Assembly: GCF_963678635.1 (NCBI RefSeq)
Contig: NC_087064.1
Span: forward strand, 20,014,509 to 20,078,508
Source: Symsagittifera roscoffensis
Taxonomy: Eukaryota; Xenacoelomorpha; Acoela; Convolutidae
Direction: 5' to 3'
DNA length: 64,000 nucleotides
Made by a program: the position numbers and the translations under genes. Shown one piece after another: positions 52,621-62,199 of the stretch (position 1 is the first letter of the stretch; each line of letters starts with the position of its first letter). Below the pieces are notes generated by a model. That model was given only the letters and a program-made list of their open reading frames with translations, searched no databases and was not told the DNA's origin.

Positions 52621-54941
52621 TTAATTCGTCCCCACTGTTTTTGAAGAAATAGATCCAGATGCGCTCGATACCGTGATCTGCCTCGTCAACACTTCTTCGT
52701 CATCAGAACTATTCGCAATCTCATCCCATGCCTTCAGTTGTTCATAGGCCCGCTCTTTTAAACTTTTTGGATGGTTTGGTAGCTTCTTCACCTTGGGCTC
52801 CCTTTCAGGCAAAAAGAGTGATGTAAGCTAGAGCTCACTTTTTTTGCTAGGTCTCACTCCAGTATCGACTGCCTTGCTTTAGTATCATCTCTAGATACCT
52901 TACCAACCCGCTTCCATCCCGTTGTTATTCCATTGCGATGGGTGAGCAGTGGTTTACTGAAAGCGTCCGGCCCTATCTTGGCCAGGAACTGACGATAATC
53001 CTGCTAGTGGTTCTTCGTGTGATTGTTTGTCAAGTTATACAGCCAAGAGGTCAACGTCGCTCTGAGCCATGAGAAAAAATTGTATGCGACTCCATACGCG
53101 GCTCATTTCCATAGGTACAGCGAATATCTTGCAGGCAGTCTCAAAGAACTCAAATCTCCTGCTAGAATCAATAGCGTGTATCGCCTCCACGGTTGGTGCC
53201 TTTGACTCTCGATACTTCGTTACGTTCTCTTCAATCCATCGCAATGCCGCATCGAGCTCACCACGAAGAGAGTGACCTTTTGTTGATCATCTGGCAATCC
53301 TATCGCCCAAATTTACTCAACAGTCCACATCAAGCAGATCTTTGACTTCTCCGGATACCACATATTATGTGCTAGGCAATGGCAGGGATAATCTCCAAGT
53401 TTTATATTAATGCTCTGGAGATTGCTCTGGAGATTGCGTAAAGAAGCGTTCTCCAGAAGCTTCGAATTCTATCATTTTCGCGCGTGTCAAGTCATTCTCA
53501 TCCACAGCTTGGGCGTTATAGAGTGTTTTGTCGCACGCACTCTGTTTATCTAATTCACTAATTTTCTCCTTCTCCAAACTCAAGAGTTCTTCTGACCAGA
53601 TATCGCTCAAGTCTTCCACCTGGGTCCTGGCACCGCTCCCAACATCCTCCGAAGCAGCGGGTGTGAGTGATGCCAGATTCTTGCTAGTCGTACGCACTTG
53701 GGCAACGAGAAAGCCTTGTCAACCTTTACCCTGGGACTAGACGCTTCCACCATCGACATGTGCAACGGTTAAGGGCTCCCGCACATGTTTGGCATGACCT
53801 ATCCCACAGAAGACTTCGAATTCATTGGCAGACTATAGACTTCACTCACTGGTAATCCCATTTCTGCTTCCAAGTCGACTTTCCATCCCTTGATGTGTTT
53901 CTGGATCATTTGCAGCACTCCAGGCCAGGACTCCACACTCAACATGGTCACCAGATGGTGCTCTGGCTCTAGAATTTGCAGCGACTCCAGACTACACATC
54001 CTCGAGAAGAACCCTAGTGCCGTCGCCAAATTCAACGTGGTACTCGCGTAGCAGTCGACTATTATCTGCACCTCGCCTTTTTCTTTCTCTGTAACGTCAC
54101 CAAACCACGTAGCTAAATTTTTCCTTTGAAACGACTGTATCCTCACGCAAGATCGCCCATCACAAAGTGTTCTCCATCTCCAGTTGTCAGATCAGGACAA
54201 GTGCCTGGCTCCATTTTCTTCGGTGGTTTGTCTCTGGACTTATCCGTCGTCCCTTCACACTCTTCTCGATGAGGTAAAATCGGCTTTTGTATCAGATTCA
54301 ACTTTCCAAGATCCTGATTTTTCCTTGGTGACAATCTCACCCCTTCCGTTACGTTGCACACAGATGACCTCAGGTCCCTTCTCAGGAAGTAAGCCTAGGC
54401 TAAGTTTTTCTCTATCAGTTGTGTGAAATTCAATTACGTTTTCTGTCCAAAACTTCAGCAATTCTGTGACCTCGAAATTCATGTACGCAGCCCCTGCCTC
54501 TATGCTCAAAAGGGGATCAAATGACATTCCCATGACGCCAGAAACATACTGATTTTCTTCGCGCTCCGTGGGTTTCGATTACTCCTCCGTCACGGCCAGG
54601 ACAAGATGTACGTCACGATTGCTATCAAATTTCTGGTTCGAGATCCTCCTAATATCTCCAATCTTTGCTTGATTCTCAAGAGATTGCCTGGAATCACCTT
54701 CCTTTTCAATGCCGGTACTCTGATACACAATCAAAATGATGCTCGAGATCTTACTCTCCAATGCCTTATTCTTTGCCGCTATTGATAGCTTTGATAGCAG
54801 GCCTTTAGTGCAGCATCGGGTATCACTCACATGATCCATCTCAAGAAACAGGTGGCGTCCTTTCTCCTCGCAAGACTCAACCCCGTGGTGTCTGGAGCTA
54901 CATACTGCATTTGTATTCGGTACACATGTAGGCCTTATCAC
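52621..54941 (-). pseudogene. Unassigned blocks of the decayed module, 3' part
   Basis: Minus segments at 54579-54941, 54255-54533, 54143-54361, 53799-54146, 53407-53697, 53035-53244 and 52621-52812. Visible pieces include AAYMNFEVTELLKFWTENV, KGEVQIIVDCYASTTLNLATAL and KERAYEQLKAWDEIANSSDDEE. They overlap in neighbouring frames where one-base indels have occurred. No recognisable catalytic motif. Confidence 0.4.
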
Positions 54942-55091
54942 CCAACTTTAGTTCGTCACATGAAGTCATATCTTCCAACGCCACTCCAGCCAGGCTTCAC
55001 GTGAACAGCAACTGTCCCGTCTTCCTGATAAGAGGATTCGCCATCAGAGGCTGGGCTGATGAGGGTGATTTGATCTCATTTTCGAAGTATT

Positions 55092-57027
55092 CTACAATAG
55101 TTTCCCCCATGTTTGTCCCAATTGGCTCCTCATCTCTAGTTTGTTCACTTCTGCTTTTTGCTTCGTGGCCCAACTTTGGAGCTTTCTAAATACTCTATTT
55201 TCCATTTTCTTCAAACAGTTCTCTAATTTGTTCACCGTATCCAAAGCTATCCACCAGGAGCTAAAAGTATTCCTCGTTAATCCTTTCTCAAGAAGATCAC
55301 TCGTGACTTGTCCTCCAACGTTGTGGTGTTGACTCGAGATCCACTCCTTGCCAACATCCACTTCCCATGTCTGCCCACTGGTCGAACCTCTCTTTCTCTT
55401 TACCCTCTGAGGCTTAAAGTCTTCCTCTGTCCTTGAACCAGGTGTAGCCTCCATCTCGGCTATTACTGCAGCCAACCTCCTAGACGTCGAGTTGCCTTTG
55501 TAAGCTGCAGTCTTCCATCTGGCCAGAATCATCGGAGCCGTCTGTTTCAAGCTCGCCTCTGACACCGCCTCCGCTGAAGGACTTCCTTCCTCCACTTCTC
55601 GCTTCCTCTTTCTTGACCTGGACTCTTTATTCGGGGATGTAGTCACGATCATAATCAAAGCTGCCTCCTTCACTAGACCCTCTTCATCCGACGATCATAA
55701 CCAAAGTTGCCTCCTTCTCTAGACCCTCTTCATCCGACTCTTGCCCCTTCTCTTTTCTTAGATATAATAATATTTTCAACTGTAAGAATAGGTTTATCCT
55801 TATCATCACTTTTAGTCTTGATTTTTTTTACTTTCATTTTTATTTTTTAGAGCAGAGCTATCTTTTCAAGATCTGGGTTCAGTTTTCGGCCTCGTATCCC
55901 GGATATGAATAATCTTGCTAAGCAACTCTTCTCTCGCTTCCTTATCTAGTCCAGTTCCCATCAAAATAGGCTGTAATTCCCTGGCATTATTTCTTCCGCT
56001 GGGGTCGCTCCGATGTCCATATCTTCACCGGGTTCACTGATCCTCATCCATCTCCTCACCTTCTATCACTTCAGGTCGTTCCTTCTTCAAGGCATCCTCA
56101 AACCGGTTTTCCGCCAGAAGATTCCTCTTGTCTCCAGGAGTACCAACCGACAGAGGCGCGGGCGTTACTGGGTCCGATTGCCTGTACTTGGCGAGGGGCA
56201 CACAGAGAGCGCCAGTTGCATCATGTCAGGCCTTTTACCTTGCGAGGAGAAAGGGTAGACATGTCACAGAGAGCGCCAGTCTACGTTCCTCATGTTGTAG
56301 CTCTATCTCCTCCAATCCTTAGGACCGAAGATGCCTCCTCGTGCTGCATCTCGATTCTGTATTCAGAGCAAAGTGTCCTTCCTCAAGTTTTATTCGGCCG
56401 TCAACATACACTGGGTCCTTATTCTCGAACCCGGCCCTCTCAAGCACTCTTCTGACCTCTCGCACATCGATTCTCGGAGGCATCGAGCCCCTCATTTTCT
56501 TGGTCGGAGTCGAGCTCCTTCCTCATCAAGTCAAAGGCCTCCAACCAAGTCGATATTCTCAAGACTTCTCTAGTTTGCTTACCAAGGGGATTCAGGTTCC
56601 AGATCTTTGGAAAGGCCTCGATCGGGTCCTCTCGCTTTCCACCCATCCTGCACTGTAGCTGACCTCTTAGTTTCAACACAATCAGCTCCGAAACCTTCAC
56701 TCTCCCAAATAGTACTGTTTCGCTCACCTGGGTCCTCAAGTGTTCCTGATTGCCCCAGTTTTGTGCCGTCCCATCCAGAACGCTGATCAAGCTCACGTGT
56801 ACCACCGAATGTTGGTATGCCCTTATCAAGTGATCAGAAAAAGCCTACGTTACAGCGGGTCCATAGATAAAAGTCACCACTTCCCCCAGACCTCTAACTA
56901 CTCCCAGGGGTTCCGACCGGCTTGCCAAGCATAGATCCGTCAGAATGGGCATGCGCCCATTCATATCCTTGACTAGTTCCATGGTCTTCGGGTCCGTTTC
57001 TTCTACCGTCAAGTGTCGTTTCTGCAT
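55092..57027 (-). pseudogene. Unassigned blocks of the decayed module, middle part
   Basis: Coding-like minus segments at 56845-57027 (60 codons), 56440-56829 (129 codons) and 55092-55673 (193 codons). The last starts with a basic nuclear-localisation-like patch (SRKRKREVEEG), a second basic patch (RVKRKRG), then a helical end (LENCLKKMENRVFRKLQSWA). The stretch 55680-56440 has only short open frames. No family recognised. Confidence 0.4.
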
Positions 57028-57133
57028 CTAGAGATATTGCAATAGAAGGGTCTTTAATCCAGCAGCACATTATAGGAGTAAGTCTCCAGTCTCGGGTGAG
57101 CACTATTTATGGCCATTGGATCCAAATATTTCA

Positions 57134-57691
57134 TCAAGCGGTAGAATACTGCCAGGTTCCATCAAGCGGTGGAATAGTGATCAGAGTCAAGTACCCGTCG
57201 ATCCTGAGAATCTTCACACCCCTGCTGAAAATATAGCCCGTCCCCATGTTGAACAGATATCTGGGAAACACCAGATACAAGGCCAACAACAGGTTGATTG
57301 ACACACTCAAGAGGTCCTGAATGGACGCTTCGAAAAGCATTTCCCCGCGGCGAATATGTTGTCCATATACCTTTATACATGGACTCAAGAATCGCAGAAT
57401 TTCGTCTGATTTCCTCGTCCTCAAAATGCCCGTGGTGCGATCTTTCCAGAAACCATGAATGGTCATGTCGTTATTTAGGGTAACGAATGTCCTCACCCTC
57501 AACCCCTTTCTTTCGGCCTGCTCAAGTTGATTCTGCATGAATTCCCACTCCTGCTTTTTTATCAATGGAGGTGCTGTTACCTTCGCCTTGTCTGTGGCAT
57601 TCTCCAGCATCGGTGTCAGGAATGGCCATCTCCCATTCTCTTGTGTCAAGCGATACACCATCGACTCCAGCTGCTTTTCCGCTTTCGCCAC
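57134..57691 (-). pseudogene. Unassigned block, possible membrane segment
   Basis: 185 codons beginning with a helical stretch (KAEKQLESMVYRLTQENG), then TFVTLNNDMTIHGFWKDR, and a hydrophobic stretch (SVSINLLLALYLVFPRYLF) that could be a membrane helix or a buried strand. Its end lies in a short local duplication of ATTCCACCGCTTGATG-like sequence (about 57134-57175) that disrupts the frame. Confidence 0.45.
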
Positions 57692-57698
57692 GTTCCTT

Positions 57699-58372
57699 TT
57701 AGCCTATAATTCTGAGCTCCATGCTCCAAAAACACAGGCTCACAGTTAAATGGCTAATCACAGGGTGATCGTCTGTTGTTTCTGGTTTAAATTTTAGCTG
57801 TCTAGCCAGACACAGCACTTCGTCCAACATAATCAAGATAATCGCCAGATCATAGAAGCTTCTCAAGGCATGAGACAGGTCCGCCCAGGCCGCTGCCACC
57901 TCTGACTTCAGAAGCCTTAAGTTCACTGTCTCCAACTACCGGTTCGGAGCAGCCTCCAACATGCGTCGCCCGCTGCCTTCCTTAATCAGAACCAGCACCG
58001 CATACAGAAACTGAAGAGCGGGTGGCATACTCGAGTATCCGGGTGACGAAGTGATCACTACCTTCGTCTTTGATCGCGATCGGGCCGCCATTAACTCCTG
58101 TATCTCAATCATCGAGGCAAACAACGTCGGTACCGCTTCCCAGATCTTCTTTCGAGTCAAATCTCCATTTCTCAAAGGTTCCATTAGTCCAGCTGAGTGC
58201 AGGTGATCATTCATACCCGCAAACCACATTAACTCGGGTTCACAAGGCGTTTCCGTTTTATCGCTACAACCAAGTTCAACATCTGGTTGCGCTCCGCCCC
58301 TGGCATTAGGTACACAAGAGTTTCAGGCCAAAACAGCTTCAGCAATGTTCCCGCGAAATCCGAACCCGCCAC
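57699..58372 (-). pseudogene. SGNH-like segment 2 and following helical block
   Basis: The frame (about 58372-57936) reads VVIVAGSDFAGTLLKLFWP, a Rossmann-like opening, then MWFAGMNDHLHSAG, a second GxND-type motif, then RSRSKTKVVITSSPGYSSMP and an Ala/Leu helix, ending in TAG at 57936. The next frame is the same and continues (VNLRLLKSEVAAAWADLSHAL, IILIMLDEVLCL) to 57699. The order strand-GxND-strand suggests a second alpha/beta hydrolase-like fold, but the catalytic residues are not evident. Confidence 0.5.
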
Positions 58373-58374
58373 AA

Positions 58375-58903
58375 TCACCACTCTAGCAGCCCCGGGTCAG
58401 ATTGATCATGGGAAGCTAGTGCCTCGAACAGCTGAGAAGTTCCATATGCCTCCCCGTATCTTGGGTCTTCCACCAATTTCGTGCCCGCATAGGCCGTGTC
58501 TGAATGTCCCATACTCTTGGGATCGAGAACTTTTTCCACAGCTCTCAGCAGTGCCGGTATCGCTTCTCTGATTCTAACTATGCCCGTGCAATGCTTCGGT
58601 GGTTCTGCGATTAGACTTGGGCTCCCCAGTTCTTTAAGGGGTCGATAGTTGACAGGGCCAAAAATCGATCTCCTTGGAATTCCTGACAAATCCACCGTCT
58701 TCAAGGTTTTATCTCGAGAAAAATGCGTTTCGTGTGCTTTCAACTAGTCCACACAAAAGTGACTGCTCAGGTTCTCGTGAGACAGGCTCTTGAAATCTAG
58801 GATCTTCATCAACTCTCGCCTGCATGCTAACTCTGCCAAATCCAGGTTTTTCACCTTCTCCAGATACCTGGCCTTACTAGCTTCTCCCGGGCCTTCTGTC
58901 AAC
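58375..58903 (-). pseudogene. Unassigned helical block of the decayed module
   Basis: An ATG at about 58903 opens a helical stretch (ARYLEKVKNLDLAELACRRE), interrupted by an in-frame TAG at about 58744. The same frame continues for 122 codons with RIREAIPALLRAVEKVL and RYGEAYGTSQLFEAL to a stop at 58375. I recognise no domain. It sits between the two SGNH-like segments. Confidence 0.45.
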
Positions 58904-59219
58904 ATCGTCGTTGCTCTTCTCCACTATCACTACTGACAATACTAGTGAGCTCCGTGGCGTAAAAGATTCCGTCAAGTCATTTTATAGTGGTGTCGAGCCC
59001 GGCTGTCTGCTCCTGCTGCCCACCGAACTATCTATAGAATCGATTCTTTCTCCCAACTTGTATTCCACTGGCCTGGTTGCGAAGAAAGGAGGCCTCGGGG
59101 TTGAACCAAAGGTGAATTAGCCAGCCTCCAGCAAATCTGACTCTAGATTATTGATATGCTTCTGGAAGACATTTTGTTCAGCCGTTCCACACCATTAGGC
59201 CGATCAAACTGGATACGAT

Positions 59220-59681
59220 TAGCGGAGCAGCCACCCGCTAAGGAATTCTCCATCATCCACGCAACATCGAGCAACTTCAAGGTATCCCCTCTCGTATTAG
59301 ATCCTTGATGTGACGCACTCTTTCATTCATATTCATGGCATTCTCGTCCTCCATCATGTGCTATGGCACCGTGCAGAGCGTGAGCATCGTAGGGTCCAAG
59401 TAGATCCTCATCTCCTGCAGGAGACAGCTCACTTTCTCTGGTAATCTCGTCATCTTCCTTGCCTCGCCTCTAGAGACGTCGTTGGTCCCCATAATCATGG
59501 TGACTGTATGAATTTTCCTCTTCTTCAGCATCTCTAGAGACGCCAGAATCTGAGGCATTGCTGCCCATGAAAAACTCAAGTAACCCGCTTGCCAGTGAGC
59601 TTCGATCCTTGTCAGAACCCTGACGAGATTTTCCCCTATTATCAGATGAATTGTGCCCTCGGGTAACCTGGGCTGCGTGAA
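59220..59681 (-). pseudogene. SGNH/GDSL-hydrolase-like segment 1
   Basis: In frame with the preceding segment after its TAA. It shows IIGENLVRVL at the start, a central helix, then TVTMIMGTNDVSRGEARK, where GTND resembles the GxND block III of SGNH hydrolases, and LTLCTVP before an in-frame TAG at about 59360. The frame continues (MNERVRHIKDLI), then shifts, and LLDVAWMMENSL and a QFDRPNGV block follow, where the D-x-x-H block V might be expected. The catalytic Ser and His cannot be assigned, so activity is doubtful. Confidence 0.5.
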
Positions 59682-60095
59682 TTATTCCACCCAGGCTGCA
59701 TTATGGAAAGCCGCCCTCTTCTCACACTGGGCACCCGTCCAATCTTCTTTACGGTGTCGGTGGTACCTGTACCTACCTTCGGTTTTCTTCTTATAAATGG
59801 AAATCAAGGCGCTCCTCACCGGTTGTTTTCTCCAGGTATGCGGCTCTGCTTTCGGTGTGGGTTTCTCAGGAGTTCTCGACTGCAATCTCTCTTGTAATTC
59901 CTTGAGACGAGATGTTCCTGCACTGACTTGGCTACCCGACTCAAGATCTCTCAAGAAAGGAGTGGGTTCCAGGGGAGTCCGAGTCTCCACGTCTTCGCGC
60001 ATCTGTTTCTGAACTATTCTATCGAGATTAAAACGGCCGCCCGCCCTGGGGGCCACGTCCACTTCCATGTTCGACTCTGGTCTAGATCTCACCAT
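59682..60095 (-). pseudogene. Arg-rich linker segment
   Basis: 137 codons. RFNLDRIVQKQM, then Pro/Thr/Glu-rich sequence, then a strongly basic stretch (KKKTEGRYRYHRHRK) that could bind nucleic acid. The TAA at 59682-59684 is in frame with the SGNH-like segment that follows. Confidence 0.5.
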
Positions 60096-60182
60096 CAGGT
60101 GTCCTTGCTGTCCTTGGGTTCAATTGGTGTCCTTTCTTTGCGGTGTTATTCGATCCCTATCTCCTGCGGTCTTCTCGAGTTC

Positions 60183-60386
60183 CTATTTCAGCTGATCGCG
60201 GTTGGCTGTGGTCTCCTGCACCTTCCGGGTTTGTTCCAACTCGGCTTTCAACAAATCTCTTTCAAAAGTGGCTTTGTCCCTCTCAAGAGCAGCTTGATCC
60301 CTGTCAAGTCCAGCTTTGCCCCTCTCAAGAACATCCTGATTTCTTTCGAGAGCAGCTTCATCCCGTTCCTTCTGTGCCTTGTCCAT
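60183..60386 (-). pseudogene. Coiled-coil segment with E-R-(D/N)-x repeats
   Basis: 67 codons with repeating ALERDK / LERNQD heptad-like units, Glu/Arg/Asp/Leu-rich, strongly predicted coiled coil. It follows the N-terminal domain after a frameshift and would serve oligomerisation, as in Gag-like or ORF1-like proteins. Confidence 0.55.
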
Positions 60387-60394
60387 TTCTCTTC

Positions 60395-60754
60395 TTAGTT
60401 TATCGATGTCCAGTTATGTCTCCTTGTGATTGGCCTGCTCGGTAGGGGAGACTCCCCAGCACCATACTCAGTAGTGTTGCTCAAGCCAGGATTCCTCGCC
60501 GGGTCAAATCCTCTCAGGCCTCCATCGGTACTCCATGACAGCCACCTTGTCTGCTCCTGGTTGGATACTCCGTCTGATGTATAGCCCACCATCAGCACTG
60601 CTTCTGTCACTGACTCCCTGCCTTCACATTGAGATTCCAGCGGCAGGATGGCATTCAACATCACTGCCATCCTCTCGTCCACCTGAAAGTGGTCCAGATC
60701 CCTTAGGCGCATGTACAATTCGTCAAGTGTGGGCTTTCTCAACGCCGCTGGCAT
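60395..60754 (-). pseudogene. N-terminal domain of the decayed module
   Basis: ATG ORF of 119 codons. Residues 1-50 form a helical segment with LRDLDHFQVDERMAVMLNAI; later residues are Gly/Ser/Pro-rich. It ends at a TAA produced by a frame change, after which the coiled-coil frame continues. Family unknown. Confidence 0.5.
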
Positions 60755-61189
60755 CGACTTCCAGAAGCGATCAGCCGTTATCGGAGATGGTTAAATACTC
60801 AAAAAGACACTTTACCAGATGATCACTCAAAAATACCTTACCAGATTATTACTCAAGAAATACCGTACTGCAGTGTGAATTACTGGATCCTCACTGATGC
60901 TCTTGCTTTTAAACTGGGTCGTTTCTGTTTGATTCTTGTTGATGATCAATCAAAATCAATCTGAAAACAAAATTGATATCGCTTAGGAAAAAAAGCCAAT
61001 TGACAATTTCTGTGACAACCGAAACCTCAACGTGCCACAATAAATTACTCATATCATATACAACGGGTTGACCAGAGAGCATAACGAAATTTGATGATGC
61101 CAAAGTCTTAAGGACACTGAAATTGATCGGTACATTTTTCGAATTGGGACAGGAAAAAAATTAGATTTAGCATGCGATTTAGTCTCTAT

Positions 61190-61325
61190 CGACCCTGTTC
61201 GACTCAAGATTTGACCCTGTTCGACCCATGATTCGACTTTGTTCGACTATAGTGTTCGTTCGAACGTCTTATTTTGCGACAAAAATCGGACGCCGTCCGA
61301 CCGTGTTGGTCGAATCATGAGCCGA
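61190..61325 (+). repeat. Short repeats of GTTCGAC motifs
   Basis: The motif CCCTGTTCGAC recurs four or more times with variants (CTTTGTTCGAC, CCGTGTTGGTCGA), followed by GTTCGTTCGAAC, a palindrome. Simple local amplification. Confidence 0.6.
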
Positions 61326-61354
61326 ACACCTCAATCCGCTGTCTTCTCGAGAAG

Positions 61355-61825
61355 TTTTTTTTTAGACGAGTGCGCTCAAAATTTTGCTTCAAAATGAGCG
61401 GTTTGAGCGTTTTTTTTTAGCAATTTTATAAAAAACAACGCTCAAAAAGCGCTCACTATTTGAGCGAGTTGAGCGGTTTTTTAGAGGAGTGCGCTCGAAA
61501 CTTTGTTTCAAAATGAGCGGTTTTTTAGCAATTTATAAAAAACAACGCTCAAAAAGCGCTCACGATTTGAGCGGTTTGAGCGGTTTTTTTAGACGATTGC
61601 GCTCAAAATCTTGCTTCAAAATGAAATGAGTGGTTTGAGCGGTTTTTGAACGGTTTATGTACGAAAAGCGCTCAAAAACCGCGCAAGTTCAAATCTTGCG
61701 CGGTTTTTGAGCGGTTTTTTTTAGATAAACCGTTCAAAAACCGCTCAAACTGCTCATTTTGAAGCAAGATTTCGAGCGCAATTGTCTAAAACAACCGCTC
61801 AAATCGCTCAAATTTTGCTTCAAAT
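61355..61825. repeat. Tandem plus palindromic repeat cluster (GAGCGGTTTTT family)
   Basis: Three direct units of about 105-120 bp beginning AGACGAGTGCGCTCAAAA start at about 61366, 61481 and 61588. They meet an inverted unit (about 61690-61790). At the centre, TCAAAAACCGCGCAAG and its exact reverse complement are separated by 7 bases (about 61670-61708). The whole region can form a large cruciform or hairpin. Confidence 0.75.
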
Positions 61826-61935
61826 TAGGTGAAAAATCTTGAATCGGGAAATTAAGAGGATCAAGTTTGAGTTTTGCAATGCAAACAGGATTTTCAACGA
61901 CTGATTGCACAAACCTTTATATGTGCCACAAAATA

Positions 61936-62194
61936 AAACGGTAATTGCGTCATATATTATGTAAATAACGTGATAAGAACAATTCAGAAAATGAATCAAC
62001 ACAGCAACGAATATGACCAGGTGTTCGATTGCATGAAGAGAGCAAAATTGAACTGCAAACCCTCTAAGTGTGAAAAAGTTAGGGTTTTGATAAAGCACCT
62101 TGGCAAGATAGTAAAAACAATGTGGAATGCACGTAGTAGTAAAACACAGCAAATGAGTTTTGTGGGATTCGGAGTTATTCTGAAGCGTTTGTGA
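61936..62194 (+). pseudogene. Ty3/gypsy reverse transcriptase relic, catalytic DD changed to NN
   Basis: On plus, NCVIYYVNNVI stands where a Ty3 RT has a (Y)VDD box, followed by QVFDCMKRAKLNCKPSKCEK and IKHLGKIVK, which match the thumb-side VFDRL..A.LKLKPSKC and LGHIVS blocks. About 70 codons remain. Opposite strand from the big retroelement and clearly a different sequence. Dead, as both catalytic Asp codons read Asn. Confidence 0.7.
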
Positions 62195-62199
62195 TTGGC

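Larger units (their letters stand above)
52560..60800 (-). mobile_element. Decayed multi-ORF module of unknown type (probable mobile element)
   Basis: For about 8 kb the minus strand is GC-richer than its surroundings and holds a chain of coding-like segments, from ATG 60754 down to about 52620, separated by single in-frame stops or one-base frame changes. I see an N-terminal domain, a coiled coil, an Arg-rich linker, two SGNH-like segments and several unassigned blocks. No RT, integrase or transposase was found in the window. It could be one long polyprotein of a retroelement whose pol is elsewhere, or a giant non-autonomous element. Chance is unlikely; the element class is unproven. Confidence 0.55.

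Noticed and set aside
53035-58571. Plus-strand Ser/Pro/Leu-rich ORFs
   Set aside because: They are antisense to the coherent minus-strand segments of the decayed module and show no domain.
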